Of a stretch of 64,000 nucleotides of DNA, positions 34,001-46,900 are shown in pieces. The position numbers and the translations under genes were made by a program. The notes under the pieces are model-generated. The model was given only the letters and a program-made list of their open reading frames with translations, made no database searches and was not told where the DNA came from. The first letter of the stretch is position 1. Each line of letters opens with the position of its first letter. Where the stretch lies: NCBI RefSeq assembly GCF_035083965.1, contig NC_089726.1:15381501-15445500 (forward strand). Reading direction: 5' to 3'. Source of the DNA: Branchiostoma lanceolatum. Lineage: Eukaryota > Chordata > Leptocardii > Amphioxiformes > Branchiostomatidae.

Positions 34001-37000
34001 AAAATGGGGATCCCATGTTCTAGGAGGTGCCTTGAGCATGGTAAAGGGGAAGGGCTAGCAACCCCTTCCTGTATAAATATACCCTGCTACTGAAGCAGCA
34101 AGGGAACTTGCTGCCCCATGTGCCACTACAGTGTAGGCACCACAATGCCAATTCTGTTGGTTAAGATGATAGAATGAATATGATTTTTGTATGGACAACT
34201 CTGGTGTCTGGTGACAGTTACTGAGTCCTAATGCTGCAATAACTTTAAAGATATTCACTATTACATGAGGGGGTGCATGTTACATTTTAATTTCCTAACT
34301 TGCTTGATCACGACAATGCCTTGTGTACAGATATGTAGCCAAGAGTCTATTGGACCAGAATCAACTTAAACAACAGTTTGAGGTGGAACAATTGAAGAAC
34401 AACCGACTCAGGAAGAGAGACAACAAACAAGGGGACAAAACAGGTATCACCGGCCGAAAACTATAGACTGATTTTGCCTTATTTTGTAACTGTAATTGTT
34501 AATGTCATACAGCACTGTAAAACGGTGAAATGTTTGTGGCGGGTTACCACTAGTTTTGTTTCATTTATGCATTTTTTTTTAAATGATGATATTTTTAGCA
34601 ATATTAATATATACAATCCATGACATTGTATTTTGGTACCATTCTGTGTCAGTTGTCTGTTACGAATCACCTGCTATGTTCTTTCTTCTGCCATGTTAAG
34701 GTGCTACAGCCAGTACCACCCCTGCCACCACTGCTGATGTTAATGTACCATCCCCAATTCCCAGTACAAGTACGGACAAGACTACAGAGAACACTGAGGA
34801 AGGGAAACCTGCGGACATGGATGCTAGTCAAGGTGGAGAAGTTGTTTATGAAGAATTACCATATTGTACACTCCTCACATATCTATTAGTCTTAGATAAA
34901 AGAAAGTTAATCATAGTTTAACTCTGTGTAGCAGACCAGAGTATGCCCGGGTATATTCAGGCCATTCAGGGATATTATCCGACACCTGTGTTTCAAAATG
35001 TTACTGTAAGTGCAGAAATGTTCGCGAGGATTCAATCTCGTGGAAGGGAGAAAATGGAGTGTTTGCAGTGGTTTTGAGTTCCTATTTGAAATAATAGTAG
35101 AGCTACAGTCATATAATGGAACGGCTTTTCACGGTGGTTCTAAGGTCGTAGTAAAGAGTTCACTGCAAAAACCATGATCGTAAAACCTTCACAAATATTT
35201 CTGCATTAAAGTACCTTAGGCTTCTGTTTTTTTTTTCTATTTCTTTTCAGAACTCCTCCATATGCAATCACATACAGGGTCGACTTGAAATTAGTGATAA
35301 TTGGATTAACTGTATCATGATTGATGGTATTAATCTCTCTTGATATTGTTTTCAGATGCTACTCCTAAAAGGTCAACCCTCCTGACTTATCGCAGGTTAA
35401 GACGCACCAACATAATCCTAGAGGTTCTGAAATCCACAAAGGTTGTGGACAAGGCTTTCCGATTTGTAAAGGTAAGGATTGAAATATGGAAACATGTGTT
35501 AGAATTGAGAGTGGGTGTGTTGTTTTATGGATGGGTGGGTGGGTTGGTAGGTGGGTTATATTGGATGGGTGTGTGTATGTTTGTATGTATGTACATTGTA
35601 TGTATGTATGTTGTTATGAACTTCTTTCCTTTTTAGCTTCATTGCCTTTTAATGTGACCTGTTAGGTTAGTGATGATACAATATGGCAAATGCTGACATT
35701 GCAAAAATTGATCTTAGGCCATCCGAGCATCTGAGGAAAAAGAGGGGTTTTGTGGCCTGCTGGACAAGAAAAGTGTCTTAAGGTACATGTTGGCTCACTG
35801 ATGTTTCTTCTTTGCTTTCTGAAAGTAACATATGGTTTTACAAAGATATAGGCACAAGTGTGCATAAAAACTTGGCTATATCCAGGAATGTTTTTAAATT
35901 TTGTTGATATAACAAAATTATATTCTTAGTATTCTTATGATACTGTAATGCATTTAGCCCTCTGCTGGGCATGAATATGCAATTAACTTCATTGTCATTG
36001 ATATAAACAGTGATAAAAAAGTTGTCATATGTTTCTTCTTCCAGACTTCTTCAAGAAATGATCTCAGAGGGACAAGTCAAAGTTATCAAAACAATCATTG
36101 TTCAGGATGGCATTGAAAAACCGGTATGTCCAGATGCAAACTCATTTTTAAAATGATTTTTGAGTGAACAATGGTTCAGTGAAAAAGCATAATCTTACTG
36201 CTTCATATCATTAATATATCTCATAAACAATACTAGTCCTGCTGAGCCTGACAATTGTATGTTTGCACATGCTTGTTCTGTATGCTAGCTCTGACAATAG
36301 TCGGGTTGAGGGTATTTCTAGAATGCGTACGTTGCACCCGCACGGTTGTTGTACAGCGAAGTAACTGAAAATGACCATTATCAAACTAGTACCCTTTGTT
36401 CCAAAGGTGTTTGGGGACTTCAGCAGTTGGGATATATTTTTGCTCTGGAAATCCAGCAGGACAAGGTATGGAAAAATCAGAAGGGAAAATTCTGACACTG
36501 AACAAAGTGACAGCTGCAGTACTTGTTTCCTTTGCTAGGTGACGTTCTATGTAGAGCCCAATATCTCCCCTGCGGATGGGATGGTGAAGAGTGCCATTGA
36601 GCAGATCAAGTTCAAGATGGTCCGAGGAAGGGACCCAGAGAAAAAGGTCCGTAATATTTCTGTTTACATGTTTGTGTAACAACCTATTGTAACATTAATG
36701 TAACTTCTGATAGAAGTTGTAATTATCTCCATGAAAAATGGAGATATTGTTTTGGCGTGTCTGTGTATCTGTGTGTCTGTGTGTGTTTCCGGACTATTGT
36801 AGACAGCATAACTCAAGAACCTCTGGATGGATTACAATGATATTTGGTATGTGGGCGGGTGTTGTGAAGCCAAAATTCAAGGTCGATTTTTTTCCTTTGC
36901 TATATCTGTAACAACTCTCGATATTTCAGGTTTGGAACAGACTAATTTATGAAAGTCACCCTACTTGCTGTGGGTTTTTTTTCAGAAGTTTATATGGATA

Positions 37001-37915
37001 AAGAATTGTTGCATTTTTCACTACATGAAAAATTTATTTCATTCTTTAAACATTTAAGGCCATGTGTAACTAACTGAAAGTTTTTCCCTTTCTACCCAGC
37101 TTAACTGTTTAAAAACTTATGTCAGAATAAGTTGGTTCATTGTTTGTACTGCACATGTGCAAGGTCAAAGGTGAAGACCCCTAACTTGTAAACTGTTTTT
37201 GCCCAGACCATGCTTGATTCTACATGTATGTGTAGACATTGCCCACAATGCATCACACTGCGCATGCACAGTTAAAACCATGATCTAGCTTATTGGACAA
37301 GCTAGATAACAATCATCATCTGACATACTGGATAACAAGTAAGCTAATAATAATATCCTTTTCCAGGAAGGACAAGCTTGTGAATGCAATCGATGTTGAC
37401 TTGTTTTCCCCTTGACATAGGAAAGGGAGACCCAGCCAAAGCACACTATAGATCTAGAGGCGGACCTGCAGAAGATGGAGGAAGATATACCTTATAAACC
37501 CATCAAAGTAAGTGATACATGTATATCAAAATACTATCATAATTGTACTACATGTATTGTACTGACTTTCAAATTAGTCCTGGAAAAATCATGTCAGTTG
37601 TGCAGATTCCCGGCTGCAAGATTCCTGGCTATTCCATATTGAAACAAATGTATACTGAAAAATGTGGAAAGGGAAATATCTAACATTTGCTTGAACATTT
37701 TAGCCCTGTATACATCGAAATAGATAATTCACAGCATTTTACATTGATTTTGTATAATTTGTTTCTCTCCCTACAGAAAACTGTTGGTGTCTACAACTTC
37801 CAGCCCAAATTTGCTCGCCTAAAATTGGTTCACCAGTTCTTGTGGTACTTAGTGTACGAACACAGGGATCCTGGTCCCTCGGATTCTAGTGTTGAGATTA
37901 CGCAGTCCCAGGACA

Positions 37916-37947
<32 letters not shown>

Positions 37948-40900
37948 TCAGAACAGGCTGAAACCCCTGTTACTGGAGATGCAGTTACTAAGGAGGCAGT
38001 TGTTACAACAGTGTCGCAGTTGGACTCAACTGAAGACCAAGAAAATGTGGCACCTAAAGATTCAAGTGAAGGACCTTCAAAAGATGATAATCAACTCAAC
38101 CAAGCAGGTACATGTATGTCCATATGTTATATGCTAAGCTGTTTTGACTTGCTATATTTCAAAGACTTAATTAGGAAAAGCTTATTAAAGTACAGAGTAA
38201 ACTTATCAAAGAGCCTTCAAAAAGGGGCTAAAAGATTTATAATCAAGCAAAATCTAGGACTGTATTTAGAATTGAAGAAGTATATGTGACAGACACTGTT
38301 CTACCATCCTGTTGTCTGTTTCATTATGACAATAGTTTTTAGATATTAACTAGTTACTGTACCTAAGTTCTAATTCAGCATTAGAGTCTTCAGACATGTA
38401 TGTATACATCCAAGTAGTTACAAACACATAATTTCTTCATCGCAGTGCAATAAAAATTTTCACTAGTTTTTGATATTGATAATTCCTTGAGTTCAATTGC
38501 ATCATTTTTTTCTTCTCAGACGCCTCCTTTGGTATGAACCCAACACCAAACCGAGTGTATGTAAATGAGCAGTCATGGAAGAGGTTTGTCCCCCCCATCC
38601 CTGTACACGGTAACTACGGCCCTGGCTGGTTCCTGGTCAGCGATGTCCTGTGTGTCATCCCACTCAACCTGTTCTGTCAGTTTATCAGGGTGCTCTGTGA
38701 GGTGAGGAAAATACAAGTTTGCTTTTTCTTGTTGTATTATTAATGGTTTTCTTGAATGAATGGCCATAAGCAGTTTTATAACACAGTAATTTTTTCTCTC
38801 CTAGAAATACAGTCAAACATATGCTAGTGACCACTTCTGCATATTAAGGACCACCTGGCCACTTGGCAGTCATTTATTAATAAGTTAATTTTTCTCCATT
38901 TACATTAAGAATCCTGTCTACAGTGGCCACCCGTCTGTCATTACCATTTTCTTCAAGTAATGTTAATGCAGAAATGTTCGCAGTGGTTTCATCTTCGGGT
39001 TTTTTGCGGCGACTGTTTCACCGCAAACTTAAAACCACCGCAAACGTTTTTGTCCAATACTGTAGAAGTATGTGACTATAGCGCTGCAGCGAAGTTAAAA
39101 CCACTGTGAACACTCCATTTTTGCCTTAGTGCAAAATTAAAACCATGTGGACTTAAATGCATTTACAGTATCTTTGAGTGGTCACTATACCCAGGTTTGA
39201 CTGTGCTTAAGAGTGGAACTCATCGCTATATGCAAATGTTCATGTACGTACAGTAGGGAATTCTCACTTGATGACAAACAATACTGTTCGATATACAAAG
39301 GTTAGTTGTGACAAGTTGTTCAGTGTGATATAACCAACAGCTACTACCCTGTGCCTACCAAGTTGATATGGTACACCAAAGAATTAAACAATACAGATAC
39401 TGAACTTCTTTGAATTGAAATTGACTGTCTTCAACTTTGTTGTATGTTTTCTAAGGTGGATGATATTGAGGACTACTTGAGTGACCCAGAGAAGAGGCAC
39501 ACACTTGTGAGACATCTTCCAACCAGGATGAGACACCAGCTGCTATACAAGCGGTAGGCACTTTTCATAATCAATTCTCCCAAATTATGAATATAGCACT
39601 TAGTGTCTATAACTGACAAAAGTGTTAGAAATTCCACCAAAGACTGTACAAGGGAGACAGCCCTGTGTTATGACATCCCTATGTTAGGGTTAGGAGTAAG
39701 GTTATGGTCAGGGGGTGTTGGAACACTGCTATATAGTATCATCCCATACTGTATCTAGTTTAGTTTTAAATGCTTATTAGTGATAGAAGTTAACATTGCC
39801 ATACATTGTATTTATAGAGTTGTTGGGCAATAACATTTATCATTATTCAATTTATTGGGGACAGTTGGTGATATTCAGACTAATCATTTGATATTGCCTT
39901 GCAGTATTATCACATCAATGTCAGTGTAGCCAGTCACAATGATTATCCTTTTCTCCAATAGGAAATACCTGTACTCATTCCATGAGTTAATGGAGCGACT
40001 GTCTGCTATGGGCCTGGCAAAGATTGGGCCTCGTGGACACAAGGAAAAGGATCAGGTAAGAACACACTAAGCAAGGTTCACGGGAATGGTCCTAATCCGG
40101 ACACATCCCAAATGCCGACATAGTTTGGAAACGTGTTACTGTGCATGAGTGCAGTACATGTAGTTACTATAATAGTAGTAGTAGTATCAAGTATTTGATT
40201 ATATGTGATATTTAATATAGATAATATGCCTGTATATGATAAGGACCAATAACAATGGACTAAGTTTGCATCTTAAAAACAGCAAGGTCACAACATATCT
40301 AAGTTCGTAATCTCCAACAACTGATGATCAAAAATTGATTTGAATCTCTTACTGTCCTGGGTTTCAGAATGTTTCAGAATAGTTGCACAACTTTTCACAG
40401 CATTTTTTCTAATAGCAATTTGCCTGCAAGCTTTATGTGTACATTGGTCACTTATCCCTCTTATTTAGACATGAATGAAAGGTGGAAGGTAAAGAAAACA
40501 CAGTCACACAATATTTGCTGTATTTGTCTGCTGTAGATATTCATATACCTGAACAAGAACGCCACTATAGTGGACACCACTACTTCCAGTCCCGGCTACT
40601 TCATCGTCAAAGACGATAAGGATTTCATCATCAGGAGATTCCAGTTCACCTCGGAGAAGGATGTGGAGGCATACTGGTGTGCCATGGAGTATATCTGCCT
40701 CAACACGCCATTGGGTAAGACTTCAGCAGTGAAGAAACAATTAGTGCCTCGTTTAGCAACAGAACATTCTGTGACAAAATTGTTGAAAAAAATAAGCAGC
40801 TTGTTTTGCAACGGGACATTCTGTGATAGTCTCTATATATACCAGACTCCATAAGTTGCTGGAAAAAAAGTAGAAATTTACAAAATACTAGACTGAATAA

Positions 40901-43900
40901 TATAATAACTGTCAAATGCCCTGCAGAATAGTGTGCAGTTGCATACTGTATACTCTTATGGTCGGCGATAGTAGTCTGCCAATTTTTACTATTTTTCCTA
41001 TGGAGTCTTAGCACAGACTAATTCTGTGACAATATTGTAAATGAATAAGTAGCTCGTTTTGCAACAGGACATTGAATTTTGCTCTGTTACATCAGTTTGT
41101 TCTCATTTTTAATTCAATTTGTAAGTTCTGCCGCTTTACATAGAACTTCTGATAGCCACTCCTTGATTTGTGGTTCTTTTGTTATCAGCATGTGCAGATA
41201 CATGTATTGTAGCAAATTTGAGGGGAAAAAATGTTAACGAAAGAAAAAGAGACCAAAATCAGATCTCACATGAGTTTTCTCCATGAAATCAACTTTCATT
41301 GTTTGTTTGAACCTTTGTTTATTCATGAGAAGGCCGCTTTTCATTGAGGTCATGATAGAAGAGGGAAGGGTCAGGCAAAATATATAACAAAGATGCAGTT
41401 TTCATAATTCAAAGTCCTGATCAATATATACACATATTAGGCCACACCAATTTAATTTCTTGGTTAACGGATTATTATTTTCCCCCAAAAAAAATTTTAG
41501 AAAAAAATCATGACAACAGTTTTCATGATTTTTTTTTTTCTGAAATTTTTTTTTTGGAAAATAAAAATTCGTTAACAAATTGGTCTGGCCTTATGGTACA
41601 AAATACATAAAATACAACTTTGCCCCAGGTTCTGCTAGGCTGAAAGAGTCGTCTGCTCCGAAGGGGCACGTTGGGTTAGAGACGTGGAGGTCCCGCGCCA
41701 GACTCCTGCAGTTTGCAACTCCGGAAGACGACATCGTTGACGACGGTTCCATCCCCGGTGATGGGAAGGGTGCAGGGGGGCTGGACTCTGTGTTCTTCAG
41801 GTCAGTCAGAAAATTAATGGAGATTCATGTAAATTATTAAATTATGATTGTTAATCCCATACAATCATGTACAAGTTTTGGTTTAGTTTGCTGTTATGTT
41901 GACCAACTTGTTTGTCATCAGTAGAACGTGGGGACTGCAAATTTCGACATTTTTGCGTTGTTTTGATTTTAAGTTCATGGTTTTCACAGTGGCCTGCCAC
42001 TGCAAACCCATCATGCTGCAAAACAGAATCATTTTCTGTTTGCCATCATGTTAGTACTTTTTCAACCACGAACTGATCAAAGATGCTCTTGATTTTGACT
42101 GTCAGTTTGTCTATTTGATTAATATTTGGCAAAAAAAGTAAGTTTAATCATCACTATTAGGACATTTGTTTTGGGGAAGATTTGTTTGTATTGCATACCT
42201 GGTAAACTGCCTGAGATCATGGCACAACACACCAGGTTTGTACTGAAGAGTACAAGCTGCATATCCAGACAGATTTATTTGATCCACTCACACCAGGAAG
42301 GACCACTACTCTTTTTTGATAAGTTTGGTGGGTTTTTCAACAACATGCTCGAGGTGTAACGCTGTCCTCAAACACGGGACCTCCATTTAATGTCCTATCT
42401 GCGGGACAACCTAAGCTAACCAAAACTAGTATTCATTTCAAGTGAGGAAATTTGTGTGAAGTGCCTTTCCTAAGGGCACAACGTCCGTGGCATACTTAGG
42501 GGGTTCGGAGCCGTTACCCTAACCGTTACTCCAAATTTCATGAACAGTCACTTGAAGAGAAACTGGAAGCTGCCTCCTCTGAGCCAAGGCCGGGAGTACC
42601 CCAGCCAGCTCGCCAGTGGGTCATCGATGTCCGCCCTCGCGTCGTCTACAGGAGATGGCAGTCTCACGAAACCCAAGAGACTTCCTAAACAGGTCTACTT
42701 CATCAAGATGCCGTTCAAGAGTCCACAGAGAAGTAAGGATGTCAGTCATGTAGACACTAAGACATGATAGGATGATTGAAGATTCACTCTTGACAAAGAT
42801 ACTTTAGTCACAGTGATATAATTATCCACTACATTTTGTGTTAACACTTCGGCTAGTTGGGTAGCCCTGGCTGTACTTATTTTACAGCCAAATAAATAAA
42901 TCAAATCAAATCAACACTTTATAAAGTTTGTTAATGATTTTGATGATTAGATCATTTTCAACATGTCGGCATAGAATATCATTACATAGCTTAGTAGTGG
43001 TGTTGGAATTACTTTGAATTTATGTGAAATGTAGCATGTTGTTATTATATGTACCTTTTTGTGCTTCTTGTCTTTTATATGAAAAGCTGTTCATGTAGTT
43101 AAAAATCGTTATGTTCCTGTTGCTCCTCACAGATTTTATTCTGTCTAGTTCAATGAATAAAATTCATCCTTCTCTTTGTTGTATCAGAGTCCCAGTCATC
43201 CAGTGCAGATGAGCATTCACCTAGAAAGGGCAAACAGCAACTGATAAAGGTTTGAGTCCTGTCATTTTATTTAAGCTTAAAGATCCAAGTTTAAGAGCAT
43301 AAAATGTTTTACCTTCATTTAAAGATGTTATTTTGCTAAATCTTGATATCCTGCAACTCTGAGCTGTGTACTTTAAAGAATGGGACGGGTAAAGTCCAAT
43401 TCACCATTTTGTTGTTGAAAAGAGCTGTTAAGTGATTTTAATTTTTACACACATTCATATTCAATGAAACTGAAAGGATTCTAGACTGTTGAACAGATGC
43501 CATAAGGCCTATGAAGAACAGCTTTGTCCTTGTTTATATGAAAAATGTTGCCTTGGTATTGTTTGTGTCTATAAATGGCCAACAAACATTTAGACTAAGT
43601 TTTCTTTTTTATCTATGATTGTCAGTGTTGCAGTGTTATGGTTTGACTATGGTACTGAAAACTATATCAAAGGCTTCTCCAACCTGTAACTTTTCAGGTG
43701 ACAAAAGTCCAAGATTTCACAAAAGACAGAAACAAGAAGGTCAAGGGAGGTAAAGGACAGAAAAGAAAGAGGGAGAAGAAACTGGAAGGTAAATCTCATC
43801 CTGATTGTCTTAAAAATTGTCTTCTAAAAGTAACATGTTTCTTAAGAATAGGACTGGTCTCTTTGAATAATATGTTATTGTCCCAGTGACCAGATTTCTA

Positions 43901-46900
43901 CATGAATTCCATTCCAGCACCCAAGCCACCTAAAGTTCGGAAGAGGAAAGCTTCTTTCTCAGATGGCCCACCAAGGAAGAAAGGTAAGAGGATGATAAAA
44001 TATATCTGGAGACATGAAAAATGTTTAAGACTCTGCTGTAAAAACTATCTTGAAGTTGCAAGGTACAATGTACATGAACTTTATCAAGTACAAGACACGC
44101 CATAATGATCAGATTCCTTTCAAAATAAATGATAGATTTGGAATTACATTGTACTTATCAAGTATCTACATCTCATCAGTATTATCTGTCTGTTGTTTAC
44201 TTCAATGTGTATCAAAACTAATAACTTTTATACTTAAAAGTATTTATACTTACTAATAGGCTTAATTTACTAGGTACTCGGTAACATCAAAATTACAGTA
44301 GTCTGTTCTTAACCTTCTCCCTGCTATACCTAACCGATAACTGATGCAGATTTGGTGTCAAAAGGCTACCACAGCAGGAGAAGGTTAAAAACATCCTTTT
44401 CCCGGATAGTACATATTCAGCTCCTTCTGTCCTGCCCTGTTCTTAGAGAAAACGTACCAGAGGTTCCACGACAATCGGGACAAGGCCGCTCTGAGCAGGA
44501 TGAAGAGACAGAGAGTGTCCTGGACTCCACAGGAGGATAGCTTGGTATGGATAGCTAACACAACAACTTTGAAAAAATATTGTAAAAGTACATGTATTGT
44601 ATGAAGCTAAATGATAACCTTTGCCATAAAGGTTATGTTTTTCGTGCCGTTTCTTTGTTGTTGGGTTTGCGGGTTTTTTTGTGGATGACGAAACTCAAGA
44701 AGATGTGGATGGATCTTTATGAAATTTAGAATGTTGGTTGGTGTTGGAAAAATGAAGGATAAGTTAGATTGTGGGTCACCTAGCAGCTTTCTGTGTAATT
44801 GCAGCAGAAATTCTAGTTTTTATATTTCATGTTCTGGACATGCTGTGGTCAGATATTTGTTAGGTTTGTGACAATTAGAACCCTTCAAATGCAGACTGAT
44901 TAAATGTTGGAAATTTCCTTTTTTCCACGACAGATCCTAAGATGCAGAGTGGCCTCAGCACTGCTGAACAAGAAGGTCCAACAGTCGTTTGTACCATGGG
45001 TGGTGGTGAGAGACCTTCTCCATGATACCTTTCAGGTGAGTCATTTATTATGCATGTGTCAGTGGTGCTGCAGACTTTAAAGACTGGTCAACATATGGTA
45101 AATTCATTTCATTTTGTGATGGTTTCACTTCATAGTTAGGAAGTGAAGTTTCTTTGAGATGTTTTAGATTAGCGGGTGAAACCATTTTGAAGTAGTATTC
45201 ATACAAGGGAGACATATTTGCATAAACTACAAAAAAACAATGACCGCGAATGTTTCAATTTTTACTGTTACAGTTAGTAGTACAAAGCTGTCTGAACAAC
45301 AAATAAAAGGATACATGATTCCCCCATCCACTACATATAAAGGAAAACTCTTGAGTGTAGATTATGCATATTAGAATACGTGGACATAATTTCCATATCC
45401 TCTACACATACAGATATCTTTTTTTTCTGAATCATTCTATGTGTCATTAGAATGTTGATACAGGGTACCTCTAGTTGTGAGTGAATTGTCTCATGTCTTA
45501 CACATGTATTACCCATTCCTTAGGCCTCGGAGGACAAGACAACTTTGTCTGTTGCCCGCCGGTCAACTTACATCATGAAGAACTCACAGACGGCCTTGAA
45601 CTTTAAGATCGGTCTGGCAGAGGTGCATCAAGACAAGGTCAGTGTCACAGCATAGTCTCAGGTTTGGCCTTGGATCTTTTGTGAAACTGCAATTCTAAAA
45701 AAAAAAACTTTACCGAACCATTATCAGCAGCATTCTTTGGTTGCCGCCCATTTATTAGTATGTTTAGTATGTTTATTATGTTGAGTTTATGTTGTAGATT
45801 CAGTATCAGAATTCGGTCTCCCACAGGAGTTCATGTAGTAGATTCAGTCTCAGAAGTTGGTCTCTTACAGGAGTTCATGTCATGGATCAGTTCCATGAAT
45901 GGAGACTACACAGACCCAGGGGTGTGTGCAGAAGAGTACAGGATTGTGGTGGGCAAGCTGCAGGAGAAGTTCAGGTCAGCACTGTTGATAAGCATACTAT
46001 ATTTAGCTCAAAATGTGTTTGCAGAATACTTGTTGCTGACCATTAGGAGTATATGAAGTGCAACGATCCAATTTCCGAAACTATCACTTGTTTAACATCC
46101 AAGTCTATGCTGGGATACTTATTTAGGTGCATAATGTCATATGTAGCACATTACTATGCTTACATCACAATTAAAAAGGATGAGTACACCAACCGTTCAG
46201 CACCAAGGACATGTCTCACTAAGCATTGGTTTTCTGAGTAGGGTTAATTATGGTAAAAAGAAGATAATTTTCATATATTGCTACTAAATGATTATTGCTG
46301 GTACATGTTAGTTAACAAAGGCTGTTATTCAGTGGTGTAGGTAGTAAGATTTCACTGCATTGTACATGTAGTTTCACTCAGTCACTGTGGGGTGGGTAAG
46401 TTCTTTTTCATTTGGTATAACCCATCCACCCCTACAGTCTCCATGGTCCATCCCATTATAGCCCTCATCTAGCTATATTTACCTCTGTGAAAACAGTGGT
46501 ACTATTTTCAATTTTTGTGTTTGTTTGTCCTAGTGTATGTCCGTTATTTCAGTATAATATATAGAGTGACAGAATGTGAGGCAGAGAATGTTGTAACTGG
46601 AGACTGGTAGGATGAGAAGGGTGGCTTAGCCTGTGTCCAAAGACCCCGCATAGACAGGTAGGCATTTAAAAAATCAGAAAACAACTCTAGTGGTATACCA
46701 TGTTTGATTTCTTGATGTTGTTTGTTGAAAAGGGACATGCCTGGGGCGTTGGATGATGAGTTACCGGACACCATGGAGGAGCTGTTGTCCAAGTACCAGA
46801 TCATGACAGTGGGCCATCCTCATCACCACCCACAGAAGACCATCACCAGTATAGACGACATTCACCTACAAGTACTCCGCAATTTCATCTGGGTCAGTCT

